Positions 1 to 10,864 of a stretch of DNA of 64,000 bases are shown piece by piece (position 1 is the stretch's first letter; each line of letters starts with the position of its first letter). The position numbers were made by a program, and so were the translations under genes. The notes beneath the pieces were generated by a model that saw only the letters and a program-made list of their open reading frames with translations, was not told the DNA's origin and did not search any database. This DNA is from Desmodesmus armatus (Eukaryota > Chlorophyta > Chlorophyceae > Sphaeropleales > Scenedesmaceae), in contig VIIQ02000142.1 of the NCBI GenBank assembly GCA_007449985.2, positions 124,001 through 188,000 on the forward strand, given 5' to 3'.

Positions 1-1047
1 TTGCCTTGCCGCTGCACCTTTCCAACGCACCCAGCTCGAAGCAAACTCCCCCCCCCACACTCCAAACCCACGCAGTCCACCCCCCCCCCCCCCGCCGCGC
101 CACTCACCCTGATTTCATATCTGCCCTCCGTCTTCACAGAATGCAGCGCGTGTGGGAAGTACTGCCCACACTTCACCACCCCCGCCTCAGCACAGTTGGT
201 CAGCATCACCACCGCCGGCACCCGCAGCTGGTGAACCATGGCCCAAAAGTCTGCTGTGGTGGCTGGCATAGGGCCCTGGGTGGCTATGTAGCTGCAGGTG
301 TGGGGTAGGCTGGGGGTGGTGTAGGTGACGGTGCTGGCGTTGAGGTAGGGGGGCTTGGTCTGCTGCAGGACAACCCTGAGTGGGTGGACGGACAGGATGG
401 GGTATAGGGCGGAGGGGGGGGGGGAGGGTTGAGTGAGTGAGGGGCGCAGTGCGGAAAGGATGGAGGGATGGAGCAGGCAGTCTGTAGGAGACGAGACAGC
501 GAAAAATGCAGCAACAAAGCTGTGGCAAAGATACTCACCCCCCTCACCACCCTCCTAAACCGCACCCCCACCCCCACCCCCCTGCACACCTGTTGTAGTC
601 ATAAGGAAGAACATTGGTGTATCTGTTGCGCCCGGCTGCCGCCCTGCTCTTGGCCACACTGCAGGGATGTGTATGACTTGCGTGCGCCCACGTGGCGGTT
701 GCTAGGAGTTTTCATCAACAGCGACCCCTGCTGTTGTTCTGCTGCCCCCCACCCCTCCCTTGTGCTGCTGTGACAAAGACACTACCACCCCCTTGATAGA
801 CCACTTCCCTCCCCCCCCCTCTTTGCACACCTGTTGTAGTCATAAGGAAGAACGTTGGTGTATCTGTTGCGCCCTGCTGCCGCCCTGCTCTTGGCCACAC
901 TGCAGGGGTGTGTGATGGCGTGGTCAAGTGCCACCACGTGCTGATACTCCCGCATTAGCTGCATTGGCTCTGAGGCTCGCTGCTTGAGGGCCCTGTGGGC
1001 GCGCTGGTACCAGTACTGGGCGGGACCACATTGGGCACTAGAGGTGC
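1..1047 (-). CDS. Classical protein tyrosine phosphatase, partial (two exons, 3' end outside window)
   Basis: Two exons join in phase: 1047-831 and 375-108, the second followed by a GTGAGT donor and a G-run. The first ends with NRYTNVLPYDYNR, the second starts VVLQQTKPPYLNAS and continues through YIATQGPMP, DFWAMV, VVMLTNC and KCGQYFP. These match, in order, conserved motifs of the classical Cys-based tyrosine phosphatase domain (NRYxNVLPYD, YINAS, FIATQGP, DFWxMV, VMLTN, KCxQYWP). The enzyme would remove phosphate from phosphotyrosine. The WPD loop and the HCSAGxGR catalytic motif must lie beyond base 1, so activity cannot be judged. The start codon and upstream exons were not found. A candidate first exon (minus strand near 1790-1690, beginning MACRTAAELSRR) has a usable donor but does not fit the phase of the 1047 acceptor. 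Residues before NRYTNV (QLMREYQHVVALDHA) fit the N-terminal helix of the domain only loosely. Confidence 0.85.
590..670 (-). repeat. Echo of the phosphatase NRYTNVLPYDYNR exon end
   Basis: This segment is nearly identical to 831-911, the 3' end of the upstream phosphatase exon, and includes the GTGTGC donor. It is preceded by CCCTGCAG, which could act as a 3' splice site, so it might be a mutually exclusive exon. Its position downstream of the full exon, keeping exon end plus donor, fits the general echo pattern in this window. Confidence 0.8.
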
Positions 1048-2620
1048 CTGCAGTTGAGGAGTGAGGGAGGGAGTGAGGGAGTGAGAGATCAGGAGGGAGG
1101 CAGGAAGGAAGGAGGTGTGCAACGGCCAGGTGTGCAGAGCAAGGGAAGCAGGAGCTGCGGCAGCACAACCCCTCAATCTACTGCAAGGGCCATGAGAGCT
1201 TGCTGACGCCAGTACTAGGCAGGGTTCTGGACAGTGGCAGAGGGAGGTCACTTGTATAGCACAGCACAAATCCACTGACACCCCCCTGCCCCAGTATGTA
1301 CACGGTACATTCTTCCTTGGTAGCGGGGATATAGGCATGTTGGTGTTCAGGCTGAGCCTGAACCATGTAGCAGTAACAGTAACAGTAACAGTGAACCCTT
1401 TATCACTGCTTGCCCTTGCCTCTCCAGCCCACTACATCAATTTCCCTTACCCTTTCCCCTAGCAGCCCCTCAGCTGCATGTCTGCCCCTCCCAGGGCGGG
1501 CCAACAGCTCTGCTCCCGAAAAGCTGGCTCCACCTCCCGTCTCCTCACCTCACCTCACCACACTACCATCAACCCAACAAACCAACCCCCAATCATCACA
1601 GCTTTCAACCAAACCCCAATCATCACAGCTCTCATCTCTTGAAGGGCACAAAACAGCTCCATTTCAACATACAGCACTGCCCTCCAACGCACCTGGCTGT
1701 CCCCCTGTGGCTCCCTCGGCTGCTGCTGCCCCTTCTTCTGCATCTGCTGCCCCACCATGCGTCTGCTCAACTCGGCTGCTGTCCTGCACGCCATCACTGC
1801 CAACAGGCTGTGTGGACGTTCCCATGGGCTGCCTGCACAGCAGCCAACGCCACTGCAACCCACCCAGCGCAGCTGCAGTCAGCGGCACAGTGCTGTGCTG
1901 CACCTGGGTTTTTGCTCCGCTGCGTTGGCTGGGTCACAGCTGAACCGTCAGTAGGAGCAGCTGCTGGTGATGAGGATGATGGATCGTTGAATTTTTTCAC
2001 TTATAGTATTGCAACAGGGGTGCTGTGGGGTACAGCTGGTGTCCCTGGGGAAGAGACTGATGTGAGACTGCTGTGAGTCAGAGCCTGTTTCAATCACGAC
2101 GAAACAGCGCCAGTCTGAAGGATGGATGTGATATAGTGAATTAATGACGGGTGCAGAACGCTGATAGCGATGTGCGCAGAACCGACGGTGGAACAAGATC
2201 AGATGTCCTTCGTACTCGTATTGTTGTACTTGGGCACCAGTAAGTTCACTCAATTGTTAAACACAACGCTTGTAAAAGGGTTCCTGTTGAGCAGCACCAA
2301 ACTTGAACGCAGGCCGCTTGAAAGTGACAGCTGCACACGCCTGAACTGCTGAGCGGTGACTTCTGATGTGCCACTGAGGCCTGGCAACAATGTAGCATCA
2401 GGGTGAAACCGTCTTGTGTTCTTGCAGTTGCCATTAACACACGCTTGCTGGCATCGGCTGCCCATCATGGCCATGTCATGGCAGGCCAGCCTGCCAGCCT
2501 GGCAAGCAGAATCTGAGAATGAGGGCCATCGCGGCATGAGCAGAGCTCCGAATCGAGGGGCGGGGACACTGCCGCCTCGACCATCCATGATAATCACCAG
2601 GCGCAGTCACTGTTGAACAG
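1048..2620. other. No gene identified; low-complexity sequence upstream of the phosphatase exons
   Basis: The segment holds Pro/Ser/Ala-rich open frames on both strands (for example plus 1410-1943) that look like composition effects. A short TAACAG repeat at about 1370-1394, preceded by a CCTGAACCATG motif, recurs in related form near 46180-46220, marking a small dispersed repeat. Undetected 5' exons of the phosphatase may lie here. Confidence 0.4.
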
Positions 2621-5449
2621 GCGGTGTGCGATGGCGGGAACACCACTTGCCCCGTCAACCCCCCAGTGAGTGATCCGGCCCCATGCTGCGATGGCACCGA
2701 TGTTGCGGCCCAGGGGCCTTTTGCAGGTGAAAGCAGTACAGCTCAACACTTTCGCATCATTCAGCACGCTGTGGCACTGACTGGTTCAGCCGTGCATCAT
2801 TCGCATTGATCAATGTTGCACCTCAGGAGCTCATGCCAGCCATTGACTGATAGCACTGAGTTGGGAGCACACACCAGGGAACTTTGCATTTTCAATCCCA
2901 TGTACACTTTTGATAAACAGGCAGCAAGGTGACCCCCCTCATGCGCCAGGTCGTGGTGTGTGTCGTGCTGTGTTGTTGCATTGGTGGCTGTCACCTGCTA
3001 CTGCTGCTGTTGTTGCTGGTGAGGCTGTGGTGTCATTTTGGGAAGCAGCTGGTTGCTGCCGCTCTGTGGGTGGTCCATTCTGCTGCCGCTGCTGCTGCAT
3101 CATGCAGCTAGTCACTACCCACCTGTACACACGCCATGCTGCTGCAGGGCACCAGGGAACTCGTGCCAGCAACAGGCGGTGTGTGATGGCGGGAACGCCA
3201 CTTGCCCTGCCAACCCTCCGTTGATTGATGAGGCGCGATGCTGCGATGCCATCGCAATGCGGCACCGATGTTGCGGCCCAGGGGACCTTCTGCAGGTGAA
3301 AGCAGTACAGCTCAACACCATGCCATCATTCAGCATGCTGTGGCACTGACTGGTTTAGCCATGCATCAATCGCATTGATCAATGTTGCACCTCAGAAGCT
3401 CATGCCAGCCATCAACTGATAGCACTGAGTTAGGAGCACGCACCAGGGAACTTTGCATTTTCAATCCCATGTACACTTTTGATAAACAGGCAGCAAGGTG
3501 ACCCCCCTCATGCGTCACTCCTGATTCAGGTCGTGGTGTGTGTCGTGCTGTGTTGTTGCATTGCTGGCTGTCACCTGCTACTGCTGCTATTGTTGCTGGT
3601 GAGGCTGTGGTGTCATTTTGGGAAGTAGCTGGTTGCTGTCGCTCTGTGGGTGGTCCATTCTGCTGCTGCTACTGCATCATGCAGCTAGTCACTACCCACC
3701 TGTACACACGTCATGCTGCTGCAGGGCACCAGGGAACTCGTGCCAGCAACAGGCGGTGTGTGATGGCGGGAACGCCACTTGCCCTGCCAACCCTCCGTTG
3801 ATTGATGAGGCGCGATGCTGCGATGCCATCGCAATGCGGCACCAATGTTGCGGCCCAGGGGACCTTTTGCAGGTGAAAGCAGTACAGCTCAACACCATGC
3901 CATCATTCAGCATGCTGTGGCACTGACTGGTTTAGCCATGCATCAATCGCATTGATCAATGTTGCACCTCAGAAGCTCATGCCAGCCATCAACTGATAGC
4001 ACTGAGTTAGGAGCACACACCAGGGAACTTTGCATTTTCAATCCCATGTACACTTTTAATAATTGGCCTATGGCCAAGTCGGCTGGGCCCATACAAGCTA
4101 AAGAAATATTTGCACATGGCTGGTTGGTTGTGCTGGCACTTGTCGTTGCAGTTTGCATGGTGATGACCACTGGTGGTGTGGTGGGTGTATGATCAGGCCT
4201 GGAAAAAAAAAGAACTGAGCAGGAGGCCATTTTCAGAATAACAGATGTGCTTGCTTCTTTGCATTGCGTATTGGCTGACAAGATCCTGCTCTACTCCAAC
4301 TAGTCCGTTCTGGACGACAGGTTACAGCACACAGCATGCACGGCACGTTTCCGAAACTGGAGCGCAGTTGACAGTATGTTGTTGTCCGGCGCGTAGGAGA
4401 TGATCGGACGTAAGAACAAACAGAATGTGTGTGTAAAAGCAACATGCGAGCGGATGCTGAAGTCGGAGTTGGCAAGCTGGGTGACCGTTGCAGTCAGTGT
4501 GACTTGGGCACAGCAGTAGACATACGGTAGAAAAAAGATGCCTCCAAATTTCGCTGGGATTGTCAAAAAGCGGGTGTGAACGGGACGGAGCTCAAAAAAT
4601 CGAGACAGGTGTGAGAGAGTGTTGACCAGAATTTGAAGACCAGTCGCGGTGGTCACAGCACCGATACCGGAACATAATAGACCGGTGTATCCTCGGTTCC
4701 GGTCAGGTCGAAAATCGACCGCTATAGGCAAAGCCCTTTGGGCCCAGCCAATAAACAGGCAGCAAGGTGACCCCCCTCATGCGTCAGGTTGTGGTGTGTG
4801 TCGTGCTGTGTTGTTGCATTGCTGGCTGTCACCTGCTACTGCTGCTATTGTTGCTGGTGAGGCTGTGGTGTCATTTTGGGAAGCAGCTGGTTGCTGTCGC
4901 TCTGTGGGTGGTCCATTCTGCTGCTGCTGCTGCATCATGCAGCTAGTCACTACCCACCTGTACACACGTCATGCTGCTGCAGGGCACCAGGGAACTCGTG
5001 CCAGCAACAGGCGGTGTGTGATGGCGGGAACGCCACTTGCCCTGCCAACCCTCCGTTGATTGATGAGGCGCCATGCTGCGATGGCACCAATGTTGCGGCC
5101 CAGGGGACCTTCTGCTGGTGAAAGCAGCAAAGCTCCGCCCTTTTGCATCATTCAGCACGCTGTGGCGCGGACTGATTCAGCCACACAATAATCACTCAAG
5201 CATTGTTGCACCTGCAGCTTTGAAGCTCAAGGGCATCATGCCAGCCATTTACTGATACCACTCAGACATAGCAAGTCGTTGATGGTTGTAAAGCTGCTGC
5301 ACAGCCTGCATAATCACAACATGCAGCTTGATGTGTGAGGTGCTGCCTGCTGCGGTGCCCTTCCCTGTTGCGCTGCTGCAGGCAAGCTGGCGGTGTGTGT
5401 GAGCAGGAGGCGGTGTGTGATGGAGCCAACCCCGAGTGCCCCCCCCCCC
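2621..5449. repeat. Tandem array of a ~0.55-0.58 kb unit, about four copies plus an edge fragment
   Basis: Units restart with GCGGTGTGTGATGGCGGGAA or a close variant near 2621, 3173, 3750 and 5007. A diverged fifth start is near 5404. Each unit shares a GATCAATGTTGCACCTCAG block, the GTACACTTTTGATAAACAGG block and a CTG-rich stretch. The second and third copies are almost identical, suggesting recent expansion. The third copy is split by an insertion at 4062-4749, and the fifth is cut by the LTR element at 5450. Each unit has short Cys-rich open frames (reading CDGGNATCPANPP), but they are not sustained across units and I do not call them genes. Confidence 0.85.
4062..4749. mobile_element. 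~688 bp insertion in a tandem-repeat unit, possible non-autonomous DNA transposon
   Basis: Comparison with the uninterrupted units at 2907 and 3478 shows that sequence from ATTGGCC to GGGCCCAGCC has been inserted at the ACTTTTRATAAACAGG site. AATA is present on both sides (4058-4061 and 4750-4753) and may be a 4 bp target duplication. The ends are imperfectly inverted: ATTGGC opens the left end, GCCAAT spans the right junction, and the block GGCTGGGCCC occurs near both ends in opposite orientation. The insert is less repetitive than its surroundings. It holds one 143-codon minus-strand open frame (4731-4300) with hydrophobic stretches and no recognisable domain; this may be chance. Confidence 0.6.
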
Positions 5450-5928
5450 TGAACTGTTTAGCCCCTCGATCTCTGGAGAACAGGCTGGACAGGCTGTGTC
5501 CTGATGGATTCTGTGTGATAGGAAGCGTGAGCCTTTCATGATAGGCACAGGAGTCGACGAGGGGACTGAAAGACTAGACTAAACTGGCATAGGCCTTGAG
5601 AAGTCTGTCCTGCCTCAACTCAAGCCATACTCTGTAGAGGGAAGCTTCATGGATGGATCATGTACTGTGACTTACAAAAGGAAGCATGACTGACCAAGCC
5701 AATCCACTAGGGACGACTAGGTGACCAGCACCAGACGGCGCCAGCCTTTGATGAGCTTCACAGAGTTGACCCACATAACTGTCACACTCTGTCCCAAGGG
5801 TCAACTGACTGACCCACATCATCAACACGCCAGAATGCTCCCAAGATACTCACCAACATGATAACTACTCAACACAGGGGAAGATGCTCTCCCAACAGAG
5901 CCTCTCCCAAGCCGCCTTGATCACTACA
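5450..5928. repeat. Left LTR of the 5450-10864 element
   Basis: 479 bp, starting TGAACTGTTTAG and ending GATCACTACA. It is the same length as the right copy and I saw no mismatch. It inserted into the edge of the tandem array that starts at 2621. Confidence 0.85.
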
Positions 5929-8900
5929 TGCGGCTCCCTCTCACCAAGGCAACGCCCTCGTTGCCTGACGGCAGAACGGAGCCAAGGGGAAGACTCACCA
6001 GCACAGTAGAGACGTCGGAGGGATGCAGATGAACGGGCGGGTAACACCAAGTGTGTCAGACCACCGACCCGTGACACATGCATTGAACGGCAACGAACAA
6101 CTGCCCAAACTCACCACAAGGCATAGGCACGTACAAAGGACGCATGGAGCTGTTCGGCACGCACTGGCCTCCAGGTACAGCTATCGAAACCCGCATGAAA
6201 GCAAAGGAAAGATGAATGCCTAGCCTTCTGCAAAATACAGTCCACCAACACCTACCACACCTTCGACCAACCAACAGCATCGATATCTGCTCAGCTGTCA
6301 CAACACGACAAGGATACTTGCTCAGCACCAAGACCTTTGCGCCAACTGACAGCGCAACTGACCTCATCACAGATGGCGTACGCACAAAGATATCGCCACC
6401 ATGTCCTGACACACTGTCACCGCTGCTGCTGCTTACACGTCAGTGCATAGCAGTCACGCAACACAGTCATCGTCATCTCCAGAAATCTGACCACCCAAAA
6501 AGGCAGTGAAACTGTTCACAAACAGGCACTGGCCAGAAACCATCAACTGGCAACCTTGCACAAGCACACAACATCTCAGAAGACACACTGGCTTGCACTG
6601 CATGTACTACAACTTTTGCAGCCTGCATACCACTCAAGGCTGCAACAAGCCACGAAATTGTCACCATCGTGCAACCTGCAGAAGCACACATCCAAAACTC
6701 ACAGCGCCAGCACACAAACGCCAACAGGGCTGTGCAGTTGCGTAACTCCCTGTCGCAAGAGCGATGCTACTGCTCGTCGATGCCACTCACGCGATCCAGC
6801 GACTCGCGCCGGCCAAGCCAAAGTGCGATCGACACACGACAAGTACAACCATCAACCCAATGGAGGAAGCTCTATGGCGTTAACACCTGGGCCTGCAGCT
6901 GATATCACTGGAGAGCAGTAACAGTCCTTTGCAGCAGCAGCAGCAGTGGAGCGTTGACGGCAGTTGACTGATTTGACAGCTTTGTGTTTTTGTATCGAGA
7001 GCCGTCTAGTGCCGAGCCTCCGAATTGGTCCAGCCCAAAGTCACATTGCCACAAAGGGTTTTTTATATTCCTCCACGGAGGTTTTTGCCCGGCATCCATT
7101 CGGAGGGTTGTCCATCTCGTGCACTTAGATAGTACGCTTGGGGATTTTTGGGTTGGTTTTCATCCTCACAAAAGCGTCAGGCTTCTCTGTTTTGATCCTC
7201 AGTATGTTGTTCCTTCTGGGTTGTTGTGCTATCTCCGTGATATTAGTGAATGGCTGGCATGAGCTCTTGAGTTTCATAGCTACAGGTGTAACTTTGATTT
7301 GATTTGAACCCTGCAAGAATGCTGGGAAAATCGCCAAAGTAGCCAACACACACAACGTGAAACTCACTGCGCAAAACGCGGATGGCGACACTTGCGTTGC
7401 TTAGCGGACAAGCGGCAGGGCGCTAGGCCAACACGCCGCACTGTCACACAAGACGACAAAACGCCGATACAAACCCCTAGTACTTGCAAGAGTGCGACAC
7501 ACTTGCACAGCACAGCCACGAACATAAGCTCGTACACCAGCACCCAAGAACTGCAAAGCACTCAGTAGGAGGCAGATGTCGCTCTCAGCAGACAACTTGA
7601 CAACCAAACTGAGTGTACCTTTGCTCACAGTACAAACCAGCAACAAAGCACAACATAACACACACCCAAACTGCTTGCCAACTTTGAACACACCAATGCG
7701 CGCACCACGTCAACATGCAACCTGAGACTGCATAGGGTAGCTCAAGCGCGCGACAATGCCTTGTCGGCAATGCTTCAAAGACCTCCTTCAAGGCAGATGC
7801 CTTTGCCAACTGCGCCAACATGCACAACACATCTGTCAGCACACAAAAGATAGGCTGACATGTGACCACAGCCCAAAGCTGTTAAAACCAGAAAACCACC
7901 AAGCCACACTACCGTGGAACACATTGGCACTCTAGCCACTGCAACAGTAAGCATGCAACAAACCACTGCCAGTGCAGTGCACATCAGCCAGATAAACTCA
8001 CAGTGTACACCCGGCCATTGACTGTTGTCCGTCAGGATGCAACACTGAAGCTCCTTGGCGCATAAGCCAGTATCACGGCTTGCTTCACATGCGCAACCAC
8101 GGAGTACACTTCCACACTGCAGCCAAACGCAGCCACAAGACTGCCAAACACAAATCTCCTCCCTGTGTCTACACACGTCAGCACACTGAAGGCATGTCAA
8201 GTAACCAAACAAAAGGGCTTCAACCACACATGTAGCTGAACTCTGTCCTCTACACACTGAGCCTGCTGGGATCGCCACAGCAGTAAGCATACACAACTTT
8301 GACTACCATGCAGCCGACATAGCCATGCTTGCAGGCGGTGTACTGCTACTCAGCAAGAGGGACTCCAACTGTCCTCCTTTGACTCAACGGCCACGATGCA
8401 ATGGCACTGACAATGCCACAACCAACACACCACAGGAATCTGGTCTCTGCATCACACATACATCATCCCAATGCTGCCACGGCTTACAGGAACACCGATG
8501 CAGCCTTCATCACACACTGAAACTGACAATATCAGCACACAACAACATCCATGCAACTGGCAACCAGCGCTCTGAGCAACTTCCATAGAGCTTCTGCTTC
8601 AGAAATACAACCACTTCCTCAGTAGTATCAAACACACCACAGACACGGCTTACACAACCACCACCCTTGCACCATCAAGACTTTCACGGTGCAGATGCCT
8701 CCGTGCCACATACTGGCGTGCACACAGAACTCGGGGTCACCCACAAAGTAAGTAGCACTACCACAGCATGAGCAACCTTGTCACATGCTCAGGGCCAAAT
8801 GCCACACAAGCATGGACCTCTGACTCAGTGCAACCACGCAGGTCAGCAGAATAACACGCAGACAACCAGGCGGTACCTCCACCACACCGGGATTCAACCA

Positions 8901-10385
8901 ATGCCCGCCGATATAGACCGTAAAGGCGTTGAGGAGGGTGCGTGCACATTGCAGCCATGACAAGAGAAACACCTGGGGCCAGCAGGTGGGCTCTCTCACT
9001 CACAAAGAGTCATGCGCTGTGTGCCATGAACGGGCCCATGCACTGGAAAGTCTGGTACTTGCTGAAACAAAGCACTCCGCAATGCAACCCAATATCTTGA
9101 CACATGCGCCAGCGACTTACGAGGGTATGCATGCAAGCCTCATACACCAGGCGCGACCTGATGCTACTGCGGATTGACACACGGCTCTTGAGCTTGCGGG
9201 GGACTAGCCTACACCACAACGAGCCACCACTGGAACACCACAGCACCACCACAAGGACAACTAGGGAGGCAGAACTGTACGTCGCTCACGCAACTCCACC
9301 TAGTGTCTCACCCAACAACAGGGACTGTGCATTTGACACTGAGCTCCCCGTGTGCTGTGTTCCTCTCCCATGTCAGAGCAAGGCATTCTCCAAACACACA
9401 AGTCACACACTGAACACCCAACTTCCAAGCACCAGCACATACTGACCACCGTCTCAAGGGACACATCACACTGAGCGCCATACTGTTGCTTGCACCAACG
9501 ACACAACCACACAACTTTCCTGCGCACCTGTAGTGCAGGTCCACTACCACACACCACAGCAACCCAGCGGTACATCTTGCACAGAACAGCACAGCACAAC
9601 ATAGCACAAGTGAGTCCAAAACCCTGCATGTAACGCTGCGCTGCACTCATGTAACTTGCATGCGCAGCTGAAATTGCTTAGGCCTGCCGTGCACAAAGCA
9701 CAAACACTCTACCACAGGAACAAGAAGAACAAGGAAGCATGGGTCTGACAAGACCACTGCCTGACAAGCCCAGTAGCTGCCTTCCAAATGCACTGTCAGG
9801 GCAGAAGGGCTGAAGCACAAGCCAGCCCAGACATAAGCCTTCAGGCAAGGCAAGGCTCAACAGCAGGTGACACTACAACCTGGGGCAGAACCTGACACAA
9901 CACACAGACACATAACTGCGTGGCAGGGGGAAACACCTCACTGCTTCATGTGTGCAAGAATACTGCCTACTCCCAGGAGGGGAAATGCTCATTCTGGAGA
10001 GTCTCCTGGAAGGTAGAGGCATGCAGCAAAATCATTCCGACAGCAGCTCACTGTAGCAATCAACATGCTCCTCCAGCACTTGCTTTCTTCCACTGTACCC
10101 AGCAACTGCAACTGTGCTTGCTGATACTGCTCCTGGCAGTTACTGTCTCCTTTTCACTGCAGCTCCGAGCACGCGCTGCACTTTGAAGACGCGCTGCTTA
10201 TAAGACACACAGACGCTTTGTCCTCCTTACTTGTCCCATCGGTCAGTCGAGCATTGCTGTCCTCCAGAAACGGTACTGCTGTCCCACACCAGCAGCTTCG
10301 TCGTTTGCCAGCAGGGGAAACTGCCTAGCAAACACCCGTCGTTCGCCCATAGAAGAGCAAACGAATGCCATGTCTCCGCTACCAC
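5929..10385. other. Interior of the LTR element; no recognisable gene
   Basis: The interior is rich in CACA and ACAAC on the plus strand and holds many overlapping small open frames on both strands. None shows a retroelement domain. One frame, plus 6984-7262 (reading RVVHLVHLDSTLGDFW), has more protein-like composition but no family I recognise. The stretch 7200-7302 resembles 12489-12700; a core reading CATAGCTACAGGTGT is inverted in the second copy and also occurs near 14140. The element may therefore carry a fragment of another dispersed repeat. Confidence 0.5.
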
Positions 10386-10864
10386 TGAACTGTTTAGCCC
10401 CTCGATCTCTGGAGAACAGGCTGGACAGGCTGTGTCCTGATGGATTCTGTGTGATAGGAAGCGTGAGCCTTTCATGATAGGCACAGGAGTCGACGAGGGG
10501 ACTGAAAGACTAGACTAAACTGGCATAGGCCTTGAGAAGTCTGTCCTGCCTCAACTCAAGCCATACTCTGTAGAGGGAAGCTTCATGGATGGATCATGTA
10601 CTGTGACTTACAAAAGGAAGCATGACTGACCAAGCCAATCCACTAGGGACGACTAGGTGACCAGCACCAGACGGCGCCAGCCTTTGATGAGCTTCACAGA
10701 GTTGACCCACATAACTGTCACACTCTGTCCCAAGGGTCAACTGACTGACCCACATCATCAACACGCCAGAATGCTCCCAAGATACTCACCAACATGATAA
10801 CTACTCAACACAGGGGAAGATGCTCTCCCAACAGAGCCTCTCCCAAGCCGCCTTGATCACTACA
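10386..10864. repeat. Right LTR of the 5450-10864 element
   Basis: 479 bp, the same ends and length as 5450-5928. Followed directly by CCCCCC, as expected for insertion into a C-run. Confidence 0.85.

Larger units (their letters stand above)
5450..10864. mobile_element. Complete LTR retrotransposon-like element, non-autonomous (LARD-like)
   Basis: Two direct repeats of exactly 479 bp (5450-5928 and 10386-10864) begin with TG and end with CA and bound a 4.46 kb interior. Both flanks are C-runs, so a CCCCC target duplication is compatible but cannot be proven. I saw no difference between the repeats when reading them side by side, which implies recent insertion. The interior has only short open frames; I found no reverse transcriptase, RNase H, integrase, protease or zinc-knuckle motif. 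Nothing starting with TGG follows the left LTR, and no strong polypurine tract precedes the right LTR, so priming is not typical. It most resembles large retrotransposon derivatives that depend on a helper element. Confidence 0.8.

Noticed and set aside
284..589. Pro-rich minus-strand frames overlapping the phosphatase exons
   Set aside because: They are out of frame with the conserved phosphatase motifs and reflect C-rich composition.
2910..5059. Repeated Cys-rich small ORFs in the 2.6-5.4 kb array
   Set aside because: They begin and end at different points, have no shared start context, and match the CTG-rich repeat unit.
7364..9660. Several 60-173 codon minus-strand frames in the LTR interior
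   Set aside because: They overlap in different frames, are Cys/Val/Leu-rich from a CACA-rich opposite strand, and show no domain.
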